Assembly: GCA_003527405.1 (NCBI GenBank) | Contig: DPXH01000116.1 | Span: 1 to 5,496 of the forward strand | From: Candidatus Sediminicultor tertius | GTDB lineage: Bacteria; Atribacterota; Phoenicimicrobiia; Phoenicimicrobiales; Phoenicimicrobiaceae | DNA length: 5,496 nt | Direction of reading: 5' to 3' | The notes under the pieces: generated by a model | Database searches by the model: none | What the model was told of the DNA's origin: nothing | What the model saw: the letters and a program-made list of their open reading frames with translations, nothing else | Part shown: one piece after another, positions 1-5,496 of the stretch | Position numbering within the stretch: the first letter of the stretch is position 1 | Layout of the letters: the number at the start of each line of letters is the position of its first letter | Position numbers and translations under genes: made by a program

Positions 1-784
1 CCCTAAAATCAGGATCACGAGTTGAATAAATAGTAACCATTTTTACGAAACTCAGTTCTTCATTCTGTTTAATTTTATGTGTAGAAGATGAAAAAATCTT
101 CCTTCGTTGGCTTCCTACTCCCTCTTTTACTTCTAATATCTTGCTATTCAAATAGAAACGGTGTTTTGCAGCAATAACAAGACCAATATCCGATTCCTGA
201 GTCCTGGAAGTCATTGAGATAATCCCTTCAGAAGAAAATCGTAATCTTCCTTCTTTAAAATGCTGCACGCCACTATTGGTAACCTGACCATTAATTCCTG
301 AACAAATTTCAATAGCTCCAGAATAATTAAGGGGGATAATCTTTACCTTTAGGGCAGCAAAATGTAGATTTTTAAGAGAAACAAATCTTTCAAAGGTCAA
401 TCGAGTTTTTTTACCATTTGGACTTTCCCATTCAATATTCCTTATAAGCTGCCCATCTTTAATATTAAGTTGTCTTTGATATGATAAAATCTTCCCTGTC
501 TTTAAATCAAATTTTTCACCATCTAATTTTAAATCTATATTTAACCAATCAGGAATATTAGCTAATTCTGTCACTTCTCCTGGGAATTTATCGAACAAGC
601 CAGCGACATAACATCCTCTTGTTTCTTCTCGATAAGTTTCTTCTGTTGCTGCTCTTACTCCCATATAACCATTGCTAAGAGTGAAGATTGTTTCATATTT
701 TCCTAAATACGCTGGTTGAAAATCGGTTTCTCCTACTATCCAATTTCGGTATTCATTTTTCCCAATATTATATTTAATTACCAT
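1..784 (-). CDS. GH65-family glycoside phosphorylase/hydrolase, N-terminal domain (partial, 3' end beyond left edge)
   Basis: An open frame runs from the ATG at 784 to the left edge without a stop (261 codons). The protein matches the N-terminal beta-sandwich domain of glycoside hydrolase family 65: KYETIFTLSNGYMGVRAATEE (residues 29-49) with the hallmark NGY-GVR, then IPDWLNIDLKLDGE (77-90), GQVTNSGVQHF (166-176) and VTIYSTRD (250-257). Family members are usually about 750-800 residues, so two thirds of the gene, including the catalytic (alpha/alpha)6 barrel, is missing. GH65 enzymes are mostly cytoplasmic inverting phosphorylases that split maltose, kojibiose, trehalose, nigerose or similar alpha-glucosides into beta-glucose 1-phosphate and a sugar. 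The substrate cannot be read from this domain. There is no signal peptide, which fits intracellular cleavage of sugar brought in by the transporter encoded just upstream. An AGGAG six bases before the ATG supports the start. Family assignment is confident; exact activity is not. Confidence 0.9.
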   Translation of the reverse strand, partial: MVIKYNIGKNEYRNWIVGETDFQPAYLGKYETIFTLSNGYMGVRAATEETYREETRGCYVAGLFDKFPGEVTELANIPDWLNIDLKLDGEKFDLKTGKILSYQRQLNIKDGQLIRNIEWESPNGKKTRLTFERFVSLKNLHFAALKVKIIPLNYSGAIEICSGINGQVTNSGVQHFKEGRLRFSSEGIISMTSRTQESDIGLVIAAKHRFYLNSKILEVKEGVGSQRRKIFSSSTHKIKQNEELSFVKMVTIYSTRDPDFR

Positions 785-790
785 AAATAA

Positions 791-795
791 CTCCT
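791..795 (-). promoter_or_regulatory. Ribosome binding site of the GH65 gene
   Basis: On the minus strand AGGAG stands six bases before the ATG at 784, which fixes the start of the GH65 reading frame. The rest of the 62-base gap back to the MalG-type permease stop is AT-rich. I see no convincing hairpin or promoter there, so the gene is probably translated from the same message as the transporter. Confidence 0.75.
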
Positions 796-846
796 ATCTT
801 TTACAAAAATTAAAGAAATCAATTAAATAGGAAATTGGTGCTAAAT

Positions 847-2232
847 TTATCCCTTTATCCCACTGAAACTTATTCCTTCTACAAAATAACGTTGAAAAAC
901 AATAAAGAGAATTATAATCGGTAAAGCAGAAATAATTGCTCCTGCCAGGATTGGCCCCCAATCAAAGGCTCCTGAGGCATAAGTATTTTTAAAACTTAAT
1001 AATCCAATAGTTAAGGTAAACTTGTCCATCGGAGAAGTTAAAACTACCAGAGGCCAGAAAAATTCATTCCAGACTCCCTGAAAGGTCAAAATGGTAAGTG
1101 CTCCCAAGGCAGGTTTTGCCAGGGGTAGCATTATTTTTGCGAAAATTTGATAAGTACTGGCACCATCAATCCGAGCAGATTCTTCCATTTCCCTGGGTAA
1201 ACCTTCAAAAAATTGTTTCATTATAAAAACAGCGGTAGCACCAACTAACCCTGAAATAATTAATCCGGTAAAGGTATTTAAAAGACTTCCGCCCCCAAAT
1301 AGTTTAGTGAAACCAAAAATGCCATCCCGTAATACCAGATAATTTGAAATAAAGGTTACCTGTCCGGGAACCATCATGGAAAAAAGTATTAAAACAAATA
1401 GATAATTTCTGCCATAAAATTTAAGTCTGGCCAAAGCATATCCAGCCATTGAAGCAAATATTAGAGTGGTAATGACCTTTACTATGGTTATAAAGAAGGA
1501 ATTATAGATCCAGGTCGTAAAAAGCCGCTTCCCGGTACTACGACTATAATTTTCATTAAAAACTCTGAAATGATTATGAAAAATGTAAGGGATGACTCCA
1601 CCCACTAAATTATTCCAGCTTTGCACCATGCCTAAACGCTCTATCCGATTTGGGGAAAAAGTAGCTTTTTTAAATTTAACTTTGTATGGAACAACTAAAT
1701 CTATCGGTAATTCGTCAAAGTCTTTTTGGCTGGAATTCACTATACTTATTTTATAACTAACCTGAGTGCCATTCTTAACTGAAGTGCGACTAATCTCTTC
1801 AATTAATTTAATTTCAACAAAATCAGCAGTAAACTCTTTATCTAAATCTAAGGCAGCTCTCCCTGCTCCTTTAAATCTTTTTGGAATAATTGCTTCGGGG
1901 GGTATAATTTCAACTCCCGTCGGATATTTATAAGTAATCTGCAAAGAAACTTCGTGACCGGACTTCAATTCGCCAAAAAAACCACCAGCTCCTCCTTGTC
2001 GGGCAAGTATATAAACTCCAATCCAATTTTTCAGTGATAACTGCTCAGTTTTTAGAGTAGGTGGCCATTTACTGGGATTATCTTTTAAACTCGACATCGC
2101 TCCAAAGAGAAAAGTCCCCATGAAAAGTACGGAAAATAGTAATAAAATTAGATAGATTGCTCCCACATTCATCCAGCGCCGACGTTTAATTTTTAGATTT
2201 ATATCATTAGTATAATTCTGTTGAATTTTCAT
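847..2232 (-). CDS. MalG-type carbohydrate ABC transporter permease with large extracytoplasmic insertion
   Basis: Inner-membrane permease of the MalG/LacG type (binding-protein-dependent transport family), one half of the channel that passes sugar into the cytoplasm. A basic N-terminus (KIKRRRW, residues 14-20) precedes the first membrane helix at about 22-45. The conserved core resumes at about 239 (TTWIYNSFFITIVKV) with further helices to about 448. The EAA loop that docks on the ATPase is clear: PREMEESARIDGAS at 346-359 followed by LP at 369-370. The protein is 461 residues, against about 280 for ordinary MalG-type proteins. The excess lies in residues about 50-235, which by the positive-inside rule face outside the membrane and look beta-rich (alternating stretches such as EVSLQITYKY and QVSYKISIVN). 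The ATG shares its A with the stop of the upstream permease (TAATG), so translation is likely coupled. A loosely placed GAGGA lies 11 bases before the start. Confidence 0.93.
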   Translation of the reverse strand: MKIQQNYTNDINLKIKRRRWMNVGAIYLILLLFSVLFMGTFLFGAMSSLKDNPSKWPPTLKTEQLSLKNWIGVYILARQGGAGGFFGELKSGHEVSLQITYKYPTGVEIIPPEAIIPKRFKGAGRAALDLDKEFTADFVEIKLIEEISRTSVKNGTQVSYKISIVNSSQKDFDELPIDLVVPYKVKFKKATFSPNRIERLGMVQSWNNLVGGVIPYIFHNHFRVFNENYSRSTGKRLFTTWIYNSFFITIVKVITTLIFASMAGYALARLKFYGRNYLFVLILFSMMVPGQVTFISNYLVLRDGIFGFTKLFGGGSLLNTFTGLIISGLVGATAVFIMKQFFEGLPREMEESARIDGASTYQIFAKIMLPLAKPALGALTILTFQGVWNEFFWPLVVLTSPMDKFTLTIGLLSFKNTYASGAFDWGPILAGAIISALPIIILFIVFQRYFVEGISFSGIKG

Positions 2233-3356
2233 TAATCTCTTAATCCTCTTCCTTCTCCGGAAAATACTTTCTGGATCAGAACTACAGTCAGGGTTAAGAC
2301 TGCTAAAATAATGGCAGCAGCACTAGCCATACCTACTTTCGGGGCAGAAGCACCTGGAAATGCACTCTGATATACATAATAAGCCAGGGTTATTGTAGAC
2401 TCTAAGGGTGCTTGATTACCTATAATTTTAACTTGATCAAACATCTGCAAGGTACCGATTAAGCCTAAGGTAACTACTAAAAAAGTTATATGTTTGAGTT
2501 GAGGAACAGTAATGTACCAGAATTTTTGCCAACCTTTAGCGCCATCTACCTCAGCAGCTTCATATAACGCCTTAGGAATACCCTGTAACCCGGCTAGATA
2601 CAGTATCATAAACGTAGGAACAGTAGTCCAGATATTTAAGATCATTATTGCGCCCAGGGGTCGTGGAAAAGCAAAGGGACCTGCCCAGAAAGGAACTTTT
2701 TCCCTTGTATTTAACCAAAATATATCGACTGCTTTTGCCTCGATTGGTTTAATAATACCAAAATCTTTAAATACATAGGTAATAATGGAAGCTAAAATAA
2801 TAGATAGAATAATATAACTGGGTTCAAGATATTCAACTTGCCTCCCCCTTAATTTTTCTTTAAACACTAATAAAAATTGTATCCCTGCCAAGAGTGCTAG
2901 AAAAACTCCTATTGTTAAACCATACTGATGAAGTAGGGTTAAAAGATAGTTTATAACCCCTTTTCTTTGAAACATCCACATAAAAATTAGAGTAATAACG
3001 ATACTGGAAGTAACGCTGGGCATATAATAAGCTGTCCTGAAATATTTAATACCTCTAATCTTCTGATTCATAACTACTGCTAAAAGTAATGCAAATATTG
3101 TCTGTAGAGTAGTAACAATAATAGCAAAGGTTAGTGAATTCCTCAGGGCTCTGGTAAATAAATGTTCTTTAAAAAGATTTATATAATTCGTAATGCCAAC
3201 CCAATTAGGTATGGAAAAAAGATCGTAATCAGTAAAACTAAAATATAAAGACCTAATAAAAGCATAACTAAAAAATACTATAAATCCAAATAAAAAAGGA
3301 GATAAAAGAACATAAGGAGCTGTTTTTTCTTTTAAGGAGCTCCATCTATTTTCCAT
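2232..3356 (-). CDS. MalF/UgpA-type carbohydrate ABC transporter permease with two extra membrane helices
   Basis: Partner permease of the MalF/UgpA type. The EAA loop is intact: ALYEAAEVDGAKGWQKF followed by ITVP, about 80 residues before the C-terminus. The family signature FMILYLAGLQGIPK precedes it. The usual six helices are visible. Between the normal third helix (ending near WMFQRKGVINYLL) and the fourth (AIMILNIWTTVPTFMILYLAG) lies an insertion of roughly 60-75 residues. It has two hydrophobic segments, GVFLALLAGIQFLLVF and IILSIILASIITYVF, joined by a basic stretch KEKLRGRQ, giving a probable eight helices. I chose the ATG at 3356 (374 residues) over the in-frame ATG at 3371, because the only Shine-Dalgarno (GGAGGT, 3364-3369) lies between the two, seven bases before 3356, and nothing like one precedes 3371. 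The stop overlaps the MalG-type start by one base. No ATPase gene is seen nearby. Confidence 0.93.
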   Translation of the reverse strand: MENRWSSLKEKTAPYVLLSPFLFGFIVFFSYAFIRSLYFSFTDYDLFSIPNWVGITNYINLFKEHLFTRALRNSLTFAIIVTTLQTIFALLLAVVMNQKIRGIKYFRTAYYMPSVTSSIVITLIFMWMFQRKGVINYLLTLLHQYGLTIGVFLALLAGIQFLLVFKEKLRGRQVEYLEPSYIILSIILASIITYVFKDFGIIKPIEAKAVDIFWLNTREKVPFWAGPFAFPRPLGAIMILNIWTTVPTFMILYLAGLQGIPKALYEAAEVDGAKGWQKFWYITVPQLKHITFLVVTLGLIGTLQMFDQVKIIGNQAPLESTITLAYYVYQSAFPGASAPKVGMASAAAIILAVLTLTVVLIQKVFSGEGRGLRD

Positions 3357-3363
3357 TCTTTTT

Positions 3364-3369
3364 ACCTCC
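3364..3369 (-). promoter_or_regulatory. Ribosome binding site that sets the start of the MalF-type permease
   Basis: GGAGGT on the minus strand, with seven bases before the ATG at 3356. It overlaps the last base of an upstream in-frame ATG (3369-3371), so that upstream ATG is unlikely to be the true start. The sequence upstream of 3371 is AT-rich with no purine run of Shine-Dalgarno type. Confidence 0.8.
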
Positions 3370-3429
3370 ATTTATTATTCTAAATTTATCTTAATCTTAA
3401 TAAAAATGCAAAAAATTAATAAATGAAAT

Positions 3430-3463
3430 AAAAAGGGGAAGAGACAATTCTCCCCCCCCTTTT
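3430..3463 (-). terminator. Hairpin between the binding-protein and permease genes (terminator, attenuator or mRNA-stabilising stem)
   Basis: Read on the minus strand, four A, eight G and AGA are followed by the loop ATTG, then TCTCTTCCCC and five T. This can form a stem of about 15 bp in which three positions are G-U pairs. On the plus strand the same three positions would be A-C mismatches, so the fold suits the minus-strand transcript. It begins 16 bases after the binding-protein stop, and the T run on its 3' side resembles an intrinsic terminator. Because the permeases follow in the same direction, partial termination or protection of the upstream message is a likely role. Either would raise the binding protein over the channel subunits, as is common in sugar ABC operons. 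Confidence 0.7.
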
Positions 3464-3478
3464 TTTTATTAGCGCCTA

Positions 3479-4729
3479 TTATTTCATTAACTCATCTAAT
3501 TGTTCCTGGGCTATCTCTAATGCTTCATCAACTGTCTTTTGCCCACTCATTACCTCAGATAAAGCCACATTAATCGGATCCATCCATTGGCCTCCATATT
3601 CTTTGAACTTAAATGGCTTTACATTCCCTGCAGATGCTCCCAGAAAAACTATTTTATTGGCTTGCGCTTCTGGTGTATCTTTTTCAAAATAAGGATTATC
3701 AGCTAAAGCCTTACGACTGGGTATAGCCAAACCTCGCTCTAAAACCCATTGCTGAGCAGCTGGACTGGTTAAAGCTTCCATTACTTTAAAAGCGGCATCT
3801 TTATTCTTGGAATTTGCATTTATCCCCCAGGCTACAGTATAAATGAAATTACCTGGTTGGCCAGTTCTGGGGTTTTTAGGTAAAAAAGTAACCCCATATT
3901 TTAAATTAGGGGCATTATCCCTTAAGAAACCAAGAACCCAGGCACCCTCTAAAGCAGCAGCCACCTTTTCAGTGGTAAGGGCACCGCCACCCCAACCTTG
4001 ACCAATATCAGCTGGCATAACTCCTAAGCCTTTTTCTTTTAATCCTGTATACCAGTTAAATGCTTCTTTAAAAGCTGGGTCCATAAGATTAGTTTTACCG
4101 TCTACAAAGGGTTCCCAACCAGCAGCATAGGCAAATGCTCCAAATCTGGCAAATTCAGGTGCTAAGCATAAACCAGTTACTTCACCTCCAAAATGTTTTA
4201 CCAATTTCGAAAACTTATTTTCTAAATCGTCCCAGGTATCCTTTTCATCGGGGTATGATACTCCTGCAACATCAAAAAGGTCTTTATTGTAGACTAAGGC
4301 AAGGGAATTAAAGTCTTTAGGAATGCCATATACCTTACCATCAAAAGTAAAGGCATCTAATAAGGAAGGAATTATATCATCTTTGCTTAAGACGGCTGAT
4401 TTAGCTAAATAATTATCCAGGGGTTCCACTTGACCTGCTTTAATTATATATTCTGCCCAGAAGATATCCATATAAAACAGATCTCCAGCTGTTCCAGCAG
4501 AAAGAGAATTAATTAAATTTTTCTGAAAATCATCAACAATTGGTTCATAAACTGCTGTAATTCCTTTGTCAGCTAATTCAGGCACCACAAACTTATTAAT
4601 TAATTCTTCTACGATAGACTGGTCGGTTCCACCCCAACCTACGATTCTTACCTCAGTTTCCGCCATGCTTACAGCAGAAAAAACAAGTAGCATGGTTACG
4701 ATTAATAAAATACTTAAACCTTTTTTCAT
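3479..4729 (-). CDS. Extracellular solute-binding protein family 1 (sugar-binding subunit of ABC transporter)
   Basis: Periplasmic sugar-binding protein that delivers its ligand to the two permeases encoded downstream; 416 residues, typical for the family. Residues 1-23 form a signal peptide: MKKG, a hydrophobic core (LSILLIVTMLLVFSAV), then SMA|ET as the probable signal peptidase I site. There is no lipobox cysteine; the only cysteine is at 188. The mature protein opens with VRIVGWGG. Family features include FQKNLINSLSAGTAGDLFYMD (68-88), the hinge-type stretch DGKVYGIPKDFNSLALVYNKDLF (130-152), EGAWVLGFL (261-269) and AAFKVMEALTSPAAQQW (312-328). Several tryptophans (32, 91, 205, 246, 264) could stack on sugar rings. 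The start has GGAGGAG just before it. The neighbouring GH65 gene suggests an alpha-glucoside ligand, but the sequence alone does not name the sugar. Confidence 0.95.
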   Translation of the reverse strand: MKKGLSILLIVTMLLVFSAVSMAETEVRIVGWGGTDQSIVEELINKFVVPELADKGITAVYEPIVDDFQKNLINSLSAGTAGDLFYMDIFWAEYIIKAGQVEPLDNYLAKSAVLSKDDIIPSLLDAFTFDGKVYGIPKDFNSLALVYNKDLFDVAGVSYPDEKDTWDDLENKFSKLVKHFGGEVTGLCLAPEFARFGAFAYAAGWEPFVDGKTNLMDPAFKEAFNWYTGLKEKGLGVMPADIGQGWGGGALTTEKVAAALEGAWVLGFLRDNAPNLKYGVTFLPKNPRTGQPGNFIYTVAWGINANSKNKDAAFKVMEALTSPAAQQWVLERGLAIPSRKALADNPYFEKDTPEAQANKIVFLGASAGNVKPFKFKEYGGQWMDPINVALSEVMSGQKTVDEALEIAQEQLDELMK

Positions 4730-4733
4730 TTTT

Positions 4734-4740
4734 CTCCTCC
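4734..4740 (-). promoter_or_regulatory. Strong ribosome binding site of the binding-protein gene
   Basis: GGAGGAG on the minus strand with four A before the ATG at 4729. It is among the strongest such sites in the window, consistent with the binding protein being made in excess over the permeases. Confidence 0.8.
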
Positions 4741-4769
4741 ATAAATTTTATTTTCAAAATTACTGAGCA

Positions 4770-4775
4770 AGTATA
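4770..4775 (-). promoter_or_regulatory. Possible -10 box of a promoter for the transport operon
   Basis: TATACT on the minus strand matches the sigma-70 -10 consensus at five of six positions and lies about 40 bases upstream of the binding-protein start. The hexamer at a 17-base spacing (TGCTGT) is a poor -35 match, so the promoter would be weak or need help. Its position just downstream of the near-palindrome at 4779-4796 would suit control by a repressor. AT-rich sequence gives such matches by chance, hence the low confidence. Confidence 0.35.
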
Positions 4776-4778
4776 CAT

Positions 4779-4796
4779 CTGTAACAATTTTTACAG
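4779..4796. promoter_or_regulatory. Candidate LacI-type operator (18-bp near-palindrome)
   Basis: CTGTAACAATTTTTACAG is an inverted repeat in which eight of nine base pairs match (arms CTGTAA/TTACAG, centre AATT, one C/T mismatch pair). It sits in the only gap between the LacI-type regulator gene and the transport genes, next to a possible -10 box. LacI-family repressors bind palindromes of this size, often with TGTAA-like half-sites, though usually with a central CG that is absent here. The transcript could also fold as a short stem, but no T run follows it, so it is not a terminator. Assignment to this regulator is inference from position. Confidence 0.5.
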
Positions 4797-4810
4797 CATC
4801 TATCCCCTCC
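4791..4810 (-). other. Orphan Shine-Dalgarno followed by a two-codon ORF
   Basis: Just after the regulator stop, the minus strand has GGAGGGG (4804-4810) followed at good spacing by ATG CTG TAA (4791-4799). This is a minimal frame of Met-Leu-stop that runs into the near-palindrome. It may be chance, a remnant of a lost gene start, or a site where ribosomes load and stall upstream of the binding-protein gene. Nothing in the sequence decides between these. Confidence 0.25.
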
Positions 4811-4812
4811 TT

Positions 4813-5496
4813 TCATTTTTTAAATTTACTCTCGAGCGTTTCTTTAAGTTGTCTATCTAATTTATTAATATTAACTGCGCTACAGGAATCTCTAATTATC
4901 AATTTTGGTTTTAACAAATATTTTTTTTGTGTTTCTTCTCTCTTAAATTTATTTATAATTAGTCTCACAGACCATTTCCCCATGGCAATAGCGTTCTGTC
5001 CAATAGTAGTCAATCTTGGCTCGATATAGTTGCCTATACTAATATTATCGAATCCAATAATGGACATATCCTCGGGTAAATTAAAACTTTTTTCTTTAAA
5101 GGCCCGAATGGCTCCTAAAGCCATTAAATCACTGGCAACAAAGATAGCAGATGGAAGTTCTTTTAATTTCATTATCTCTTTAGCACATTGATAACCACTA
5201 TTTTCAGTAAAATTTCCTACAAAAATTAGCCCTTCGTCATATACCCCTTTATCCTTTAAATAATCACGATAAGCATTTAATCTTTCCCAGGAAACCTGAG
5301 CATTACGATGGCCATTAATTATAGCAATTTTTCGATGACCGAGCCTCCATAAGTAATCTAAGGCTTCAAAAACACCTAATTTATTATCAGTACCAACAAA
5401 ATTAGCATTTTCGCCTTCTACGTAAGTATCAATAATTGAAATAGGGAAAGGAGAATTTTTAATTTCCTTAATATGGGGGTCATCGAGACGTAAGCC
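4813..5496 (-). CDS. LacI-family transcriptional regulator, effector-binding domain (partial, 5' end beyond right edge)
   Basis: The frame is open from the right edge to the TGA at 4813-4815, giving the last 227 residues of a protein usually about 340 long. The helix-turn-helix and the start are missing. What is present is the periplasmic-binding-protein-like sugar-sensing and dimerising region of LacI/GalR regulators: NFVGTDNKLGVFEALDYLWRLGHRKIAII, the ERLNAYRDYL segment with the usually sugar-contacting Arg, PSAIFVASDLMALGAIRAF, LPEDMSIIGFDNI with its conserved Asp, and the final PRLTTIGQ and PKLIIRDSC. An internal ATG at 5172 is not the start, because family sequence continues in frame upstream of it. 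The protein probably senses the sugar, or a product of it, and controls the operon that begins 83 bases downstream on the same strand. Whether regulator and transporter share a transcript cannot be told. Confidence 0.92.
   Translation of the reverse strand, partial: GLRLDDPHIKEIKNSPFPISIIDTYVEGENANFVGTDNKLGVFEALDYLWRLGHRKIAIINGHRNAQVSWERLNAYRDYLKDKGVYDEGLIFVGNFTENSGYQCAKEIMKLKELPSAIFVASDLMALGAIRAFKEKSFNLPEDMSIIGFDNISIGNYIEPRLTTIGQNAIAMGKWSVRLIINKFKREETQKKYLLKPKLIIRDSCSAVNINKLDRQLKETLESKFKK

Noticed and set aside
801..805. TTACA half-site upstream of the GH65 gene, as a second operator
   Set aside because: Only one half of the repeat is present and no matching second half lies at the right distance; expected by chance in AT-rich sequence.
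2512..2778. Plus-strand open frame of 88 codons
   Set aside because: It lies wholly inside the MalF-type permease on the opposite strand, has no recognisable family features, and the permease frame is strongly supported by conserved motifs.
4566..4766. Plus-strand open frame of 66 codons
   Set aside because: It is antisense to the start of the binding-protein gene, with composition that simply mirrors the signal peptide region; no independent support.
4779..4796. Terminator for the LacI-type gene
   Set aside because: The inverted repeat has a weak AT-rich stem and is not followed by a T run on the minus strand, so an operator is the better reading.
4813..5172. A short 119-residue regulator-like protein starting at the ATG at 5172
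   Set aside because: LacI-family sequence continues in frame upstream to the window edge, so this is an internal methionine of a longer partial gene, not a separate or truncated one.

Overview
The window is AT-rich, and every gene runs on the minus strand, so transcription goes from right to left. The order of transcription is: a LacI-family regulator (its N-terminal part lies beyond the right edge), a sugar-binding protein, a MalF-type permease, a MalG-type permease, and a GH65-family glycoside phosphorylase/hydrolase (its catalytic part lies beyond the left edge). This looks like a sugar-regulated uptake and phosphorolysis operon. The binding protein captures an oligosaccharide or disaccharide outside the inner membrane, the two permeases form the channel, and the GH65 enzyme would cleave the imported sugar in the cytoplasm. 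The LacI-type protein would tie expression to the sugar. No ATP-binding subunit is present in the window, so the ATPase is either outside it or a shared one encoded elsewhere.

Organism: the low GC content, the AGGAG-type ribosome binding sites and the gene families suggest a low-GC anaerobe. The binding protein has an ordinary cleavable signal peptide (SMA|ET) and no lipoprotein cysteine. This points to a cell with a periplasm (a diderm) rather than a typical monoderm Firmicute. Halanaerobiales, Atribacterota and other diderm anaerobes or thermophiles would fit, but this is inference from general features, not identification.

Layout: 1-784 GH65 N-terminal domain (partial); 785-846 short AT-rich gap with its ribosome binding site; 847-2232 MalG-type permease; 2232-3356 MalF-type permease, sharing one base with the MalG start (TAATG); 3357-3478 gap containing a terminator-like or attenuator-like hairpin with a run of eight G; 3479-4729 binding protein; 4730-4812 gap with an 18-bp near-palindrome, a possible -10 box and an orphan Shine-Dalgarno; 4813-5496 LacI-type regulator (partial). 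No stretch over 300 bases lacks a gene.

The most unusual feature is that both permeases are larger than usual. The MalG-type one carries an extra extracytoplasmic domain of roughly 150 residues between its first two membrane helices. The MalF-type one carries two apparent additional membrane helices between the normal third and fourth. Otherwise the locus is a recognisable carbohydrate operon, and I do not see a wholly new type of system in it.
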